A DNA stretch of 64,000 nucleotides from Halomarina ordinaria (GCF_030553305.1 NZ_JARRAH010000002.1:62001-126000); one strand, 5' to 3'; counted from the first letter of the stretch, positions 9,197-18,503 are shown. The notes: generated by a model from the sequence alone, not told the origin. Made by a program: numbers and translations.

Positions 9197-9269
9197 ACAA
9201 ACCGGGTCTGTTTCAGCGGCCAGTTAGTTCATCGGAGTAAGGCAGTCTCGACAGCGGCTAAACAAGGCC

Positions 9270-9278
9270 CTAATGTGG
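9270..9278 (+). repeat. Target-site duplication, right copy
   Basis: CTAATGTGG, identical to 7805-7813, immediately outside the right inverted repeat of the IS5-type element. Confidence 0.85.
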
Positions 9279-9342
9279 TATCTCATTGCGACCAATCGAC
9301 TCTTCCGTCCCGTTTTTGTAGCTCCTGAAGCAGACGGAGCGC

Positions 9343-9816
9343 TCACATCCCGACCAGCTCCTCGAGTTCCGTGAGCAACGCCCCGCGATCACCGGCATGG
9401 ACCGTGACGACGGGGACTGGCGAGACGCGCACGACCTTTTCGGCAACGCTGCCCAACAGATACCGTTCGAACCCGGTCTTTCCACGGGTCCCCATCACAA
9501 TCATGTCAATGTCGTTCTCGACGACGTAAGCGATGATTGCGACTGCCGGATCGCCCCATCGAACTTCGCGAGTGACGTCGATCCCCCGGTTGACAGCACG
9601 TTCAGCGATCGCCTTCGTCGCGCTGTCGCCATCTCCTTCGAGTGCTTCTCGAACCCGTTCCCGAGTACCTTCAGGAATCGATGCATAGGCCGTTTCGTCG
9701 ACCACGTACAACACGTGAACCGTGGCCTCACAGAGCTCCGCGAGCGACAACGCGTGTTCCGTTACGCGCTTCATCCCGCCACTACCATCGGTCGGAACGA
9801 GGATGTCGTTGTACAT
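9343..9816 (-). CDS. Universal stress protein (UspA family)
   Basis: A 157-residue single-domain Usp. The N-terminal MYNDILVPTDGS block and the C-terminal ATP-binding loop G-x2-G-x9-G-S (GTRGKTGFERYLLGS, about residues 118-132) are both present, so it should be an ATP-binding, dimer-forming stress protein. It has a single ATG at 9816 and no membrane segment. It stands alone beside the IS. A second usp copy in this window, at 37.6 kb, is broken. Confidence 0.92.
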   Translation of the reverse strand: MYNDILVPTDGSGGMKRVTEHALSLAELCEATVHVLYVVDETAYASIPEGTRERVREALEGDGDSATKAIAERAVNRGIDVTREVRWGDPAVAIIAYVVENDIDMIVMGTRGKTGFERYLLGSVAEKVVRVSPVPVVTVHAGDRGALLTELEELVGM

Positions 9817-9839
9817 AAGAACGGTATAGACATACAGAG

Positions 9840-10010
9840 CTAATAATCTCGGTGGCGCAGCCAGAATACCTCCCTATCCAAGCAGACGAATCGGGAGAGT
9901 ATCCTCCAGCTTCTCACGTCGACGTATCGATTGTCGGGTTCGATACTCTCTCTTAGGCTCTCTTCGAACTCGTCCTCACCGTCGCCATCGTCTCCTTCCG
10001 AAACCGTCAT
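9840..10010 (-). CDS. Possible small acidic protein
   Basis: A possible 56-residue frame from the ATG at 10010. It opens with an acidic stretch (GDDGDGEDEFEESLRE), then YVDVRSWRILSRF. Composition is haloarchaeal but no family is recognised. It could be the end of a lost gene or spurious. Confidence 0.25.
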   Translation of the reverse strand: MTVSEGDDGDGEDEFEESLRESIEPDNRYVDVRSWRILSRFVCLDREVFWLRHRDY

Positions 10011-10040
10011 CGATACGACGACGTGTCGCGCCCGCGCCAC

Positions 10041-11121
10041 CAGGTGGTACGATCGTCAGAACCGCGAGCGAACGTCGTGAGTGAACGGACCAAGGAGACC
10101 CGAAGGGATGATCGAGTTACCAGCCAGCAGACGAGCTAGAGCGGAAGGGTAGGAGGGCCTCTCGTCGAATACGCGTGGGCCACCATTCTTTGCCATTAAT
10201 TCCTTCAATTTTTGAGAGCAAACAAAGAGTTTATTTCGAACGGTGTCGTATGATACGAACGAGGAGGTGCGAAGGCTGCCGTCTCGCATCCCACGAGACC
10301 ATGCTGCCCGGCGGACCCGACGGACGGCGTTCCAACCCGTCTGGCGCATGGCACACCGGTCACCCACCCTACCACCCTTCCGCCTCCTTTCTCGGTCCAC
10401 TTCACGCGCCTGATACCGTGCGTACCGTGGGGGCCAGTCGTTCGATTGGGTGAAGAGCGATGGACGGGATGGCACGGTTGGCCATCTCCCGACGAATACG
10501 TTGGCTCCTGGTAGCCACTGTCGATGTTAAAAAGCCAGGTGGGCCGGGGAACGGTGGTCTCCGCGTGACATCGTGGGGACGCCCTCTGACAGCGTGTTGG
10601 CCCGGCGTTAACGGCTAGTCGTTACCAGCGTGGCCTCACGTAGCAACGTTCCCTTTCGGGAATCCTGCAACCCGTTCATCGAACTACATTTACTTCACTG
10701 TTACGGTCATAGAAAATATCCGGGTCATCAACAGTACAATTTTATATGACTGGTATCGGGCGATGATTGAGACTTCGCACATGTCTCCGTTGAGGCAGCC
10801 CACCAAAAACAGCGTGAGGTCGTGGATACGCCACCTCGGCCGACACTAAGGGAGAAATCGTCAGCCTCCACTGGAACGGTTTGCATCGCAGGGTGCGGTT
10901 CGACGCGTTCTGGACGGTCGACAGCTGGGACGACACGAGGATGTAGCGGGTGAGGAATCCAGAACAGCCAGTGCGACGACTGATCGGTTCGTCACCCGAA
11001 TCCGGCGATTCGTCGGAGAGGACTCGGAGTGATAGTGTGATAGTTCCCGTCAGAGAAACTCGCGTCAAGCCTCGACACTGAATGCCCTTCTCCGATCGTC
11101 GCCGCAAGCAACCCGCCTCGA
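10041..11121. other. 1.1-kb gene-poor region
   Basis: No gene that I can support. A promoter-like TTTATATG sits near 10742 with only short frames after it. One of these (in-frame segment near 10850-10965 ending in VRFDAFWTVDSWDD) looks coding-like and may be debris of a lost gene. No tRNA, IS end or repeat array was seen. Confidence 0.35.
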
Positions 11122-11313
11122 TTAGTCGGTCGGGTCGACAGTCGCGTCGATCGCGGGGAGGTCACCGCGTTGCTCGGCCCGCATCACCCCCGCGACGAAC
11201 CGCCGGAGCTGGTCGGACAGCTCCGAGCGCGTGCCGTAGTCGGTGAGTGCGACTTCGTACTCGTAGGGGACGGCATCGAGTGTCGCACTCGCGACGCCGT
11301 GTTCGCGAAACAC
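11122..11313 (-). pseudogene. C-terminal fragment of a winged-helix regulator
   Basis: The frame encodes about 63 residues with strong third-position GC. YEYEVALTDYG followed by a helix (SDQLRRFVAGVMRAEQRG) resembles the end of HxlR/ArsR-type winged-helix regulators (usual pattern: Y-x-L-T-x-x-G). The DNA-recognition helices that should precede it are missing. A GTG at 11313 could start a short protein, but I favour a 5'-truncated gene. It lies head to head with the winged-helix gene at 11353. Confidence 0.4.
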
Positions 11314-11352
11314 CTGAAAGCGCGCTGGTGGTCGAGTGGGTTCGCCCTCGCC

Positions 11353-11676
11353 ATGCCCGAGATCGAACCCCGAGAGGACGGCTCCGATCTCGATATCGAC
11401 ACCGTCACGAACGCCCGCTTTCGGGAGGACAAACACGACTGCGTTCTCTATGCGCTCCGGGAGGAGGGGAAGTCGAGCGCGAGGGAGCTCGGCGAAACGC
11501 TCGGCCGAAGTGAGAACGGACTGCACTACCACCTCGACCGATTGGTGGACGCCGGGCTCGTCGTCAATCGCCGACAGTCCGTTCCGGGCCGCGACGGGTT
11601 GTACTCGTACTACGAACTGACCGGCCTTGGGGCGGACCTCATCGACGCCGAGCGAACGGCGTTCGGAGCGTATTGA
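11353..11676 (+). CDS. Winged-helix DNA-binding protein
   Basis: A 107-residue protein with an acidic lead followed by a winged helix: FREDKHDCVLYALREEGKS, then the recognition region GETLGRSENGLHYHLDRLVD and a wing with NRRQSVPGRDGLYSYYELT. It looks like the DNA-binding half of a haloarchaeal ArsR/MarR-like regulator without a separate sensor domain. ATG 11353 gives the compact domain; an upstream in-frame ATG at 11170 would run through the opposite-strand fragment. It lies 110 bp from the first origin box, so it may have moved with the replication module. Confidence 0.55.
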   Translation: MPEIEPREDGSDLDIDTVTNARFREDKHDCVLYALREEGKSSARELGETLGRSENGLHYHLDRLVDAGLVVNRRQSVPGRDGLYSYYELTGLGADLIDAERTAFGAY

Positions 11677-12171
11677 CCGGTCGATTCCTCCTCGTGTGAC
11701 CCCCACTGCCGTCAGGTTAGCTCCGCCGAAGCGTTCGCGACGGTCCACGTCCCCCGGAACAGTACACTGTGAGGGGTGCGAGGGGTACCCCCCTCGTTTC
11801 CGACGTTAGTGTCTGTTGAGTAGAACAACATATTTAGGTATCGATAATATTCGATACCCCCCTCGTTTCCGACGTTACAAGGACGAAGTCAGACGAGCGA
11901 GAGAAGCCTCGAAACGACATCACGGGATCATCGATAACCGATCGGGTTAGCACATCGTAGCGGTACGTCTCAATCAGCGAGCACCCTACTGAGACTTCGG
12001 AAACACGACAAGGTATCGGACATCTGTATCTACCACCCCCACCCCACGTTTCCGACGTTAGCAGCGAGAGGTCAGGGGGACATATCCTGAATACACTGGT
12101 TCGGCTTTATCTAGATATCTACATTAATACTAGGGGTTTATGCATGTTGTACGCTAACGGATTCCGTAGTG

Positions 12172-12213
12172 CGCTTCGCCTAGTTAGGTGAAGCGGTAAG
12201 TCGCTTCACTTAC
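12172..12213. repeat. Mutually exclusive hairpins inside origin 1
   Basis: Three overlapping dyads: 12172-12195 (CGCTTC-G-CCTA/TAGG-T-GAAGCG), 12188-12209 (GTGAAGCG/CGCTTCAC, 6-nt loop) and 12196-12213 (GTAAGT/ACTTAC). They share arms, so only some can form together. They lie between the AT-rich core and the right-hand ORB array. Confidence 0.6.
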
Positions 12214-12443
12214 AGTTGCTAACAGAGTCGAAGCTATTCACCGTGGTACGGTCGTCTCTGGGGGTCTCTCGGTAGTTCACCCAAGTGGTAATCAAGGGAA
12301 CCTCTGTTTCAAATGGAACGGATGGCTACCGTCGTGTGCGCTAACGTCGGAAACGAGGGGGGTGTGGGGGGCGGGTGGAGAGAGGACCTTCGCCGAACAC
12401 TATCAAACCTGTAGGTATGCTACTAACGTCGGAAACGTGGGGT

Positions 12444-12461
12444 GTCTGACGTGTGTCAGAC
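12444..12461. repeat. Palindrome beside an origin box, origin 1
   Basis: GTCTGAC-GTGT-GTCAGAC, a perfect 7-bp dyad, starts one base after the G-run of the ORB at 12423-12442. A near-identical palindrome sits in the same place beside a box of origin 2 (63206-63223). Confidence 0.7.
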
Positions 12462-12725
12462 TGCTTTGATACGTAACCAAGCTGTTCAGAGCGAGGTTTC
12501 TGTCGGATAATCACAGACCGACGACGCGTGACCGTGCATGCCATCGTCGAAACACGTCCGCGAGAGCCGAAACAGCCCTGAAACGTCGGAAAGAAGGGTC
12601 ACCGTGACTTGAACGCCTCCGCCGAAAATACACCCCCTGAACCGACTCGTCGGTGTTTACGTCGGAAATGTGGTGCCGCGCTAGTCCATAGACTTATGTG
12701 AGTCTCCTTCGCACGTGGAGACAGA

Positions 12726-13952
12726 ATGGCCGAAGATCCACTCGACCCTGAGAAACTCTTCTCCGTCCAGGACAAGATCTTCGCCAACCGGAACCTCCTC
12801 GAGACGAGTCACGTCCCGGAACCCGACCGCATCGTCGGTCGAGATAGAGAGATCACGACGCTCGCTGGTCACCTCGAGGACGCCCTTCTCGGATCGAGCC
12901 CCGAGAACGTCATCGTCTATGGGAAGACGGGGACCGGGAAGTCACTGGTTTCACGGTGGGTCTCGCAACGTATCGAAGAGAACGCCCCGGAGGAGGTCCG
13001 CATCGCGACGACCCGGATCGACTGTTCACAGGACACGACCGAAACCCAGGTCGCTTCATCGCTCGCACGAACGTTCAACGACATTGGTGAGACGGAGACG
13101 AACGTCCCACTCACCGGTCTCAGCGCGTCGAACTACTGGAAACTCCTCTGGGAGGTACTTGACCAGCGTTACGACGTCGCCATCGTCATCCTGGACGAGG
13201 CTGATTTGATGGCGACCGACAATCCGTTGATGCGTCTTTCGCGTGCGCGTGAGAACGGGGACACGAACACGCGAATCGGAGTGGTCGCCGTCTCGAACAA
13301 ACTGCAGTATCCGAACCGACTCGACGAGCGAATCGTCAGCTCCCTCCGCGCGAAGGAACTTCCGTTCCCGCCGTACGATGCTGACCAATTGACGGAAATT
13401 CTCGAGCGCCGTCGTGAGGCGTTTCGAGATGACGTTCTCTCTGAGGACGTCATTCCCCTGTGTTCCGCGTTCGCCGCCCAAGAACATGGCGACGCCCGGA
13501 AAGCGATCGATATTCTTCGCCACGCGGGGAAACTCGCGCACAAAGAAGAGGCTGACCAGGTCGTCGAACGTCACGTCCGGGAGGCCCGGCGACTGGCCGA
13601 ACGCGACCGCTTCATGGAGACGACGCGGACGGCGACCACACAGGCGAAAGCCGGTCTGCTCGCACTAGCTGTCCTCTCGCTCGAACACGACCAGTCCGTG
13701 TTCACTACCTCCGACATCTACGACCGGTACTTCGCGATCGCACACGAAATCGACCTCGACGCGTTGTCGATGCGTCGCTTCCGTGATATTCTCAAAGAGC
13801 AGGCCTTCCTCGGCCTCCTCGAATCAGAGAAAGAGAACGACGGGAAGGGAGGCGGAATCCACATCGACCATCGCCTTATGGACGACCCACAACTCGTGTA
13901 CGAGACGCTCATGGACGACGAACGACTCGCTGAGTGTTCCTTTGATTTCTAG
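12726..13952 (+). CDS. orc1: Orc1/Cdc6 replication initiator
   Basis: A 408-residue AAA+ initiator. Walker A GKTGTGKS lies at residues 66-73 and Walker B VILDEAD at about 154-160. A sensor-type segment (AVSNKLQYPNRLDERIVSS) follows, and the C-terminal third is a winged helix (about 300-400) that should contact the origin boxes. It would bind the ORB arrays directly upstream and load the replicative helicase. Length and domains are complete, so this is the likely active initiator. The ATG at 12726 follows the last degenerate ORB by about 50 bp, so initiator binding could also repress its own promoter. Confidence 0.96.
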   Translation: MAEDPLDPEKLFSVQDKIFANRNLLETSHVPEPDRIVGRDREITTLAGHLEDALLGSSPENVIVYGKTGTGKSLVSRWVSQRIEENAPEEVRIATTRIDCSQDTTETQVASSLARTFNDIGETETNVPLTGLSASNYWKLLWEVLDQRYDVAIVILDEADLMATDNPLMRLSRARENGDTNTRIGVVAVSNKLQYPNRLDERIVSSLRAKELPFPPYDADQLTEILERRREAFRDDVLSEDVIPLCSAFAAQEHGDARKAIDILRHAGKLAHKEEADQVVERHVREARRLAERDRFMETTRTATTQAKAGLLALAVLSLEHDQSVFTTSDIYDRYFAIAHEIDLDALSMRRFRDILKEQAFLGLLESEKENDGKGGGIHIDHRLMDDPQLVYETLMDDERLAECSFDF

Positions 13953-14045
13953 TCTCTCTGTTTTGAACAGGCACACTGTTGACCGATTATGAGTACCTCT
14001 TGACAAAATTCAGTCAGTCTACTCTTGGTGTAACAATTCTAAACC

Positions 14046-14795
14046 TTACACACCAATGCCACTGTCCTCATCATCTCCGCCTTCCCCCTCGTCTTCGCCA
14101 TCATCGGCCTCGTTGCCATCATCGTCAGCAGCGTCTTCGTTATCGGTATACACATCCACGTCCACAGAAATCGCTTCCATCAGCGTCTTAATGTTTTCCC
14201 GCTCTTGACGCCCCAGCTCACGCGGATACACACCGATAGACACCACCAGATCATCAGCCGTCTTGACAGCCTCTGTAACATGCAGATTTACTTCGACCTC
14301 TTGGCCGTCGAACTCGGCATCAGCAACAAACACTGACTCAGTCACCGATGAATCCATAATAGAGACCTCTTCATCTGTTTCATGTTGCGCATTCGAGAGA
14401 CCGTCATAATTACTCGCAACCAGTTCCACCAGTTCTTTCGTGGACTTGTCCTCGACTGGGTTCACTTGCTGACCAACAACGGAGATCTGCGGCGTGGACA
14501 ACACAATAAATACTGCAGCACGTTGGTCACCTAACGGCCCCATATCGACCGTTTTCTCGTGCTCGACCAGGTAGTTCGTGACGATGACATCTTCCGAGTA
14601 CCCCATCGCGCCGACTGATTCTTCGATAACTAGTTCTTCCGGCTCGCTTTGTTCGTATCCAGTCTCTCTTCGTGCTTCTTTCTCGACCCCGACGGCGGTT
14701 GCCGTGTGTTCATCAACACCGGCCACCCCGAGACAACCTGCTAGCCCAATCGCTCCGGCTGTTCCCAACCCGGCTATGAGTTCACGGCGGTTCAT
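14046..14795 (-). CDS. Secreted lipoprotein, DUF6517-like
   Basis: A 249-residue protein. The leader MNRRELIAGLGTAGAIGLAG is a twin-arginine signal ending in a lipobox (LAGC, Cys at about 21), so it is exported folded and lipid-anchored outside the cell. The body resembles the haloarchaeal DUF6517 family. The C-terminus is a low-complexity Asp/Glu/Gly tail (from about residue 222), suiting high salt but of unknown role. It stands alone, convergent with orc1. The tail is encoded by repeats of GAT/GAC/GAG-type codons and may vary in length between strains. Confidence 0.8.
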   Translation of the reverse strand: MNRRELIAGLGTAGAIGLAGCLGVAGVDEHTATAVGVEKEARRETGYEQSEPEELVIEESVGAMGYSEDVIVTNYLVEHEKTVDMGPLGDQRAAVFIVLSTPQISVVGQQVNPVEDKSTKELVELVASNYDGLSNAQHETDEEVSIMDSSVTESVFVADAEFDGQEVEVNLHVTEAVKTADDLVVSIGVYPRELGRQERENIKTLMEAISVDVDVYTDNEDAADDDGNEADDGEDEGEGGDDEDSGIGV

Positions 14796-14955
14796 TCATT
14801 TTTTCTTGTCTATTCAGAAAGCATGAATTTGTCGGATAGTACTGAACTGGTGACATATCTCGCGGAGGATGCCTATCACCAGGACATCCCGAACCGCCCC
14901 GAGGAGAGAGACGATGGATACGAGGTGGTGTCGAAACCGGCGGTATGATGACCGC

Positions 14956-15050
14956 GTAAAGTGGACTCGTTCGTACTACGTCGGTACGGCGGGAAGCGAC
15001 TCGAAGGGCGCTGTCGGACAGTACATTGCTGAACAGGAAGGTGGCGACGC

Positions 15051-15054
<4 letters not shown>
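14956..15054 (+). pseudogene. tnpA remnant (IS200-type Y1 transposase, C-terminus)
   Basis: The frame encodes [13 protein letters not shown] followed by AVGQYIAEQ. This is the C-terminal end of the HUH/Y1 transposase of haloarchaeal IS605 elements, including the helix bearing the catalytic tyrosine (Y in QYIAEQ). The HUH histidine motif and all upstream sequence are missing. The stop overlaps the tnpB ATG (ATGA), the usual coupling in these elements. Confidence 0.65.
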
Positions 15055-15811
<757 letters not shown>

Positions 15812-15814
<3 letters not shown>

Positions 15815-16717
15815 AACGTCTGGCGGGGTTCGTCCTTCGACCATCTTGCGGTTTTCAGTGACATCGGATCGGAGGTCAAGCCCGTAAACGACTATCAGCC
15901 CAAGTGCGAGTATCCACATGACGCCCGCCAAAATCCAGCTCAGCGCCGTGACGTTTTCGAACGGGAGTAACGTCCCCGCACTCCCCGAGCTAGCGTTGTA
16001 GCTGGCGTGGAGGATCATCGCCAGCAGAACGCTACCCTTGGTGCCACGGTACAGCCACGTGAACAGGATCGACAGTGCAAGGAGGCCGATCAGGTACGCC
16101 AGGAAATCACCACCAAATTGACTGGACCCCTCCACCATGAACAGCGGGAGGTGCCAGACCGCCCACACTGCACCGATAACGAGACTGGCAGACACTGCGT
16201 TGACGTGGTCGAGCAGGCGTGGCAGCGCGAACCCGCGCCAGCCAAGTTCCTCCTGCCCGCCCCCCACGAGGAATATGGGCACCATGCTCACTATGTGAAT
16301 CAACGGCAGCGCGTAGATCGGTATCTGTTGGAACACGTCCGACTCTCCGATTGGATTTCCGAGTGTTGCGTAGACCCCGGCCGAGGCTGCAACAACGACC
16401 ACTGGAATGCCGACCGCAGCGAGATACCACCGCACGCCGACGCGCCAGCGAAGAACCTGTCCGGCCCATGCACGAAGCGAATCGCCAGCGAGCCAGGTGA
16501 TGATCGCAGCGGCGGCTAACGGTCCGAAGCCACCGACGACAACGACGATTCCAGTCACGAATGCGTCGTAATTGACGATACCAACGGCTCCAGGCACCCA
16601 GAAGGCCCACGAGAGGGCCAGTGTCAGCACGAAGAAGGCTCCTACTTCGCGGCCAGCGACGAACGCGCCGACCGGCCCGAGTCGAGGTGGTTGAGATGTG
16701 TCTATTTGACTAGTCAC
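15812..16717 (-). CDS. CPBP-family intramembrane metalloprotease
   Basis: A 301-residue polytopic membrane protein with about eight hydrophobic segments. The CPBP (CAAX protease / bacteriocin-processing) motifs are present: EELGWRG with Glu156-Glu157, then WAVWHLPLF with the metal-binding His, and HASYNASSG near residue 240. It should cleave substrates inside the membrane; targets are unknown. The stop codon (TCA on the plus strand at 15812-15814) lies inside the terminal GGATGTCAA of the IS200/IS605 remnant. The last residues may therefore have been changed by that insertion. The C-terminal tail after the last helix is the only part affected. Confidence 0.9.
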
Positions 16718-17248
16718 GTTAGCTACACCATCGGAGTTGAAGTATATAGTACTAGAGGCAGAAGCGGGTCAACACTATCGATCTACGAACTATTCAGTCC
16801 AGTAACGGACAACGACTGGGAAAAAGCACGTGGAGTGACGCGAAAGTACTACGATCTCACTCGGGCGATCTGCACACCTACTGGTCAGATGATTCGCAGC
16901 ATCATTGTCGAAATGAATGGGCCGGGGCCGCGTCTAGACAAGGCCCATCTTCTGTATTCAGCGGGTGGATGGGAGATATGAATCCCTTCGGAAGGACCTG
17001 CAGAGTTATACATGCGCCATAACGCTACCAGCTGAATCACGGAGTAGACCGTGAAATACGATGTGTCTGTATGGTGTACGGAACACTGCTCAATACGAAC
17101 TGTCCCCTCATGGTCTGCCTTTCTTTCCAGCCTCGATGGCGAGCAGCGGCCACCTGAGACGTCCACCCAACACCGCTTCTGACACCGCCCGGTAGTGTTT
17201 CTCGCCCCCTGAGGGGTGCGGGGGTGCTCGTGCGCATCCTCGCGTGTG
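16718..17248. other. 530-bp stretch with a solo IS end
   Basis: No gene that I can support. It contains a lone copy of the terminal repeat of the IS5-type element at 16930-16945; the rest is unassigned. Confidence 0.35.
16930..16945 (+). repeat. Solo terminal repeat related to the IS5-type element
   Basis: GCGTCTAGACAAGGCC matches the right end (GCGGCTAAACAAGGCC) and the reversed left end (GCGTCTTAACAAGGCC) of the element at 7814-9269 at 14 of 16 positions each. No partner end or transposase lies nearby. It may be a scar of a deleted copy or a chance match. Confidence 0.4.
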
Positions 17249-17431
17249 ATGAACGAGATAGAACGATTTCATGAGTCGAACAGTGAGGCGACCATCACCG
17301 GACCGCATCCGGAGTACGACTGCCACGGCCGGTCGACCGGTGTAGTGTATTATCGGTGTGCAGGATGTGACATCGAAGCGTGTCGGCGCGCAGACGTTCG
17401 CGAGCACTGCCAGTGTGGTGATCTACGGTGA
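17249..17431 (+). CDS. Small Cys-rich protein, accessory-element type
   Basis: A 60-residue protein with YRCAGCDIEACRRADVREHC ending CQCG. The five cysteines and one histidine suggest a zinc knuckle. It is of a type common on haloarchaeal plasmids and integrated elements next to SWIM-finger genes; its function is unknown. Its stop overlaps the GTG of the SWIM gene (GTGA at 17428-17431), so the two form an operon. Confidence 0.6.
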   Translation: MNEIERFHESNSEATITGPHPEYDCHGRSTGVVYYRCAGCDIEACRRADVREHCQCGDLR

Positions 17432-17922
17432 GCGTCGACAGTTCGGGTCCGCCATTGGCGATGACCTCCCGGCGAGACGTCCGGGCGTTGAGCGAACTCC
17501 TCGCCGTGTACGAGTTCGCGTCAGGAATGTACTGGGTCTACAGTGAGGACGGAACGGAGTACACTGTCGAAGCTGAGACGGGATCGTGTACCTGTCCGGA
17601 CGCCCGATTCAACGACCCTGCCGGCGGATGCAAACACGCTCGCCGAGTCGCCCTGTGGCGCGGTGATGAACGGATCCCCGAGTGGGTGAATCTAGAGGCG
17701 GTCGACTCACTACTCGTCGAGCATCTCGGACTCGAGGAGAACGGCGGACAGCGTAGCGTCGACTCAAAGGCTGTGCGGGTGAGTGCCGATGACCGAGTCG
17801 GACGGATTGACGCCCGCTCAGCGGCTCGGAACGTCGGATCCTGGAATGCTCAGGGCAGGCATTGTGACGGTTTACGAACTCGAGACGCTGTACGCCTGTG
17901 TCGCCTACGAGAACCAGCATGA
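17428..17922 (+). CDS. SWIM zinc-finger protein
   Basis: A 164-residue protein. The SWIM signature CxCxnCxH is clear: CTCPDARFNDPAGGCKHARR (about residues 56-75), preceded by the usual YTVEAETGS strand. SWIM fingers bind DNA or proteins. Start GTG 17428 overlaps the previous stop; ATG 17461 is an alternative. The family part ends near residue 110 (EHLGLEENGG). The remaining ~50 residues (Arg/Ala-rich, overlapping the next gene by 134 bp) look like out-of-frame read-through, so the true C-terminus was probably altered by a frameshift near 17760. Confidence 0.65.
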   Translation: MSVDSSGPPLAMTSRRDVRALSELLAVYEFASGMYWVYSEDGTEYTVEAETGSCTCPDARFNDPAGGCKHARRVALWRGDERIPEWVNLEAVDSLLVEHLGLEENGGQRSVDSKAVRVSADDRVGRIDARSAARNVGSWNAQGRHCDGLRTRDAVRLCRLREPA

Positions 17923-17992
17923 ACAGCGTGTGCCGGTGCTGCGACGACTCGCAAGGCGAGCAAGTGAAGTTCGTGAGGGCAAGGAGAAGTGA
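17789..17992 (+). CDS. Small hypothetical protein of the SWIM gene cluster
   Basis: A 67-residue protein not recognised beyond its recurrent haloarchaeal type: SDPGMLRAGIVTVYELETLY, then ACVAYENQHEQRVPVL and a basic end. It has a compact mixed alpha/beta composition without cysteine pairs or membrane segments. ATG 17789 overlaps the tail of the SWIM frame. Its place directly after a SWIM gene suggests that they work together, probably as part of an old plasmid or provirus module. Confidence 0.5.
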   Translation: MTESDGLTPAQRLGTSDPGMLRAGIVTVYELETLYACVAYENQHEQRVPVLRRLARRASEVREGKEK

Positions 17993-18001
17993 CCGGTCGT
18001 C

Positions 18002-18337
18002 GTGGTGTGTATCGACGCCTCAGTGGGTGAGGCGTTACGAGATGATCGACTCACCACTGACATCGAGTTTCAGACTGCCTTCGGTGAGTCTGGGGAGTTA
18101 GAGATCACCGAGACGAGCGTCGAGCCCGCGCTCGAGGACTTCGGCGTCGAGGTCGACCCTCGCGAACGTGAGCGACGATTAGCCCAACCAGTCGCTAGCG
18201 GGTTCGGTATTGACGACCGACCCGAAGTGGCTAGCCAAACCAAGAGCGAACAGTCCCGGTTGGTCACCGAAGAAAACGAGAACCAACGAACGTTGAGCGG
18301 CGAACCGGCACGTGACCCGTGTCTCTATGAAGAGTGA
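18002..18337 (+). CDS. Acidic hypothetical protein
   Basis: A 111-residue acidic protein without recognised domain. VEPALEDFGVEVDPRERERR followed by LAQPVASGFGIDD has the composition of the C-terminal part of a larger haloarchaeal protein, perhaps a replication- or element-associated one. The start is a GTG (18002), 9 bp after the previous stop. The 165 bp that follow are non-coding. Confidence 0.45.
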   Translation: MVCIDASVGEALRDDRLTTDIEFQTAFGESGELEITETSVEPALEDFGVEVDPRERERRLAQPVASGFGIDDRPEVASQTKSEQSRLVTEENENQRTLSGEPARDPCLYEE

Positions 18338-18503
18338 GTGACGTCTGAGCCCCCTAATAACGTTGAAACGATATCTTCCCCTCCAAGCAGCTCTAAGAAC
18401 TCGGCGAACGTCACTCGTCATGGCGTTTCACTACTGTCTGAGATACAGCCGCAATCTGGATGGTATCCGTTAGAACTTTTTACTCACTTAACGTAGAGGC
18501 ACT

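Larger units (their letters stand above)
7814..9269 (-). mobile_element. Complete IS5-family element carrying a passenger gene
   Basis: This 1456-bp element is bounded by inverted ends. Left inward: GGCCTTGTTAAGACGC from 7814. Right inward, read on the minus strand from 9269: GGCCTTGTTTAGCCGC. The ends match at 14 of 16 positions and are flanked by the perfect 9-bp duplication CTAATGTGG. The transposase begins 73 bp inside the right end. Between its stop and the left end lie about 560 bp containing a second gene for an exported protein, whose base composition is lower in GC than the surroundings. Simple elements of this group are about 1 kb, so the extra gene appears to be cargo mobilised with the element. 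The intact duplication implies fairly recent insertion. Confidence 0.85.
11788..12675. other. Replication origin 1 (ORB arrays and AT-rich core)
   Basis: Seven copies of an origin-recognition-box-like motif, core CTAACGTCGGAAACGAGGGG, surround an AT-rich core. Reverse-oriented copies are at 11788-11809, 11857-11878 and 12042-12061. Forward copies are at 12341-12362, 12423-12442, 12581-12598 (degenerate) and 12657-12675 (degenerate). The AT-rich segment at about 12080-12150 is the likely unwinding element. Two opposed arrays with G-runs facing outward, directly upstream of an orc1/cdc6 gene, is the usual organisation of archaeal Orc1-dependent origins. No protein gene fits between 11677 and 12725. 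Confidence 0.88.

Noticed and set aside
10056-10475. 139-codon minus-strand frame.
   Set aside because: Arg/Ser-rich, no family resemblance, no promoter, and a competing frame on the other strand.
11788-12675. CRISPR array.
   Set aside because: The repeats are few, inverted between the two sides, irregularly spaced and next to orc1; they are origin boxes. No CRISPR array was seen anywhere in the window.
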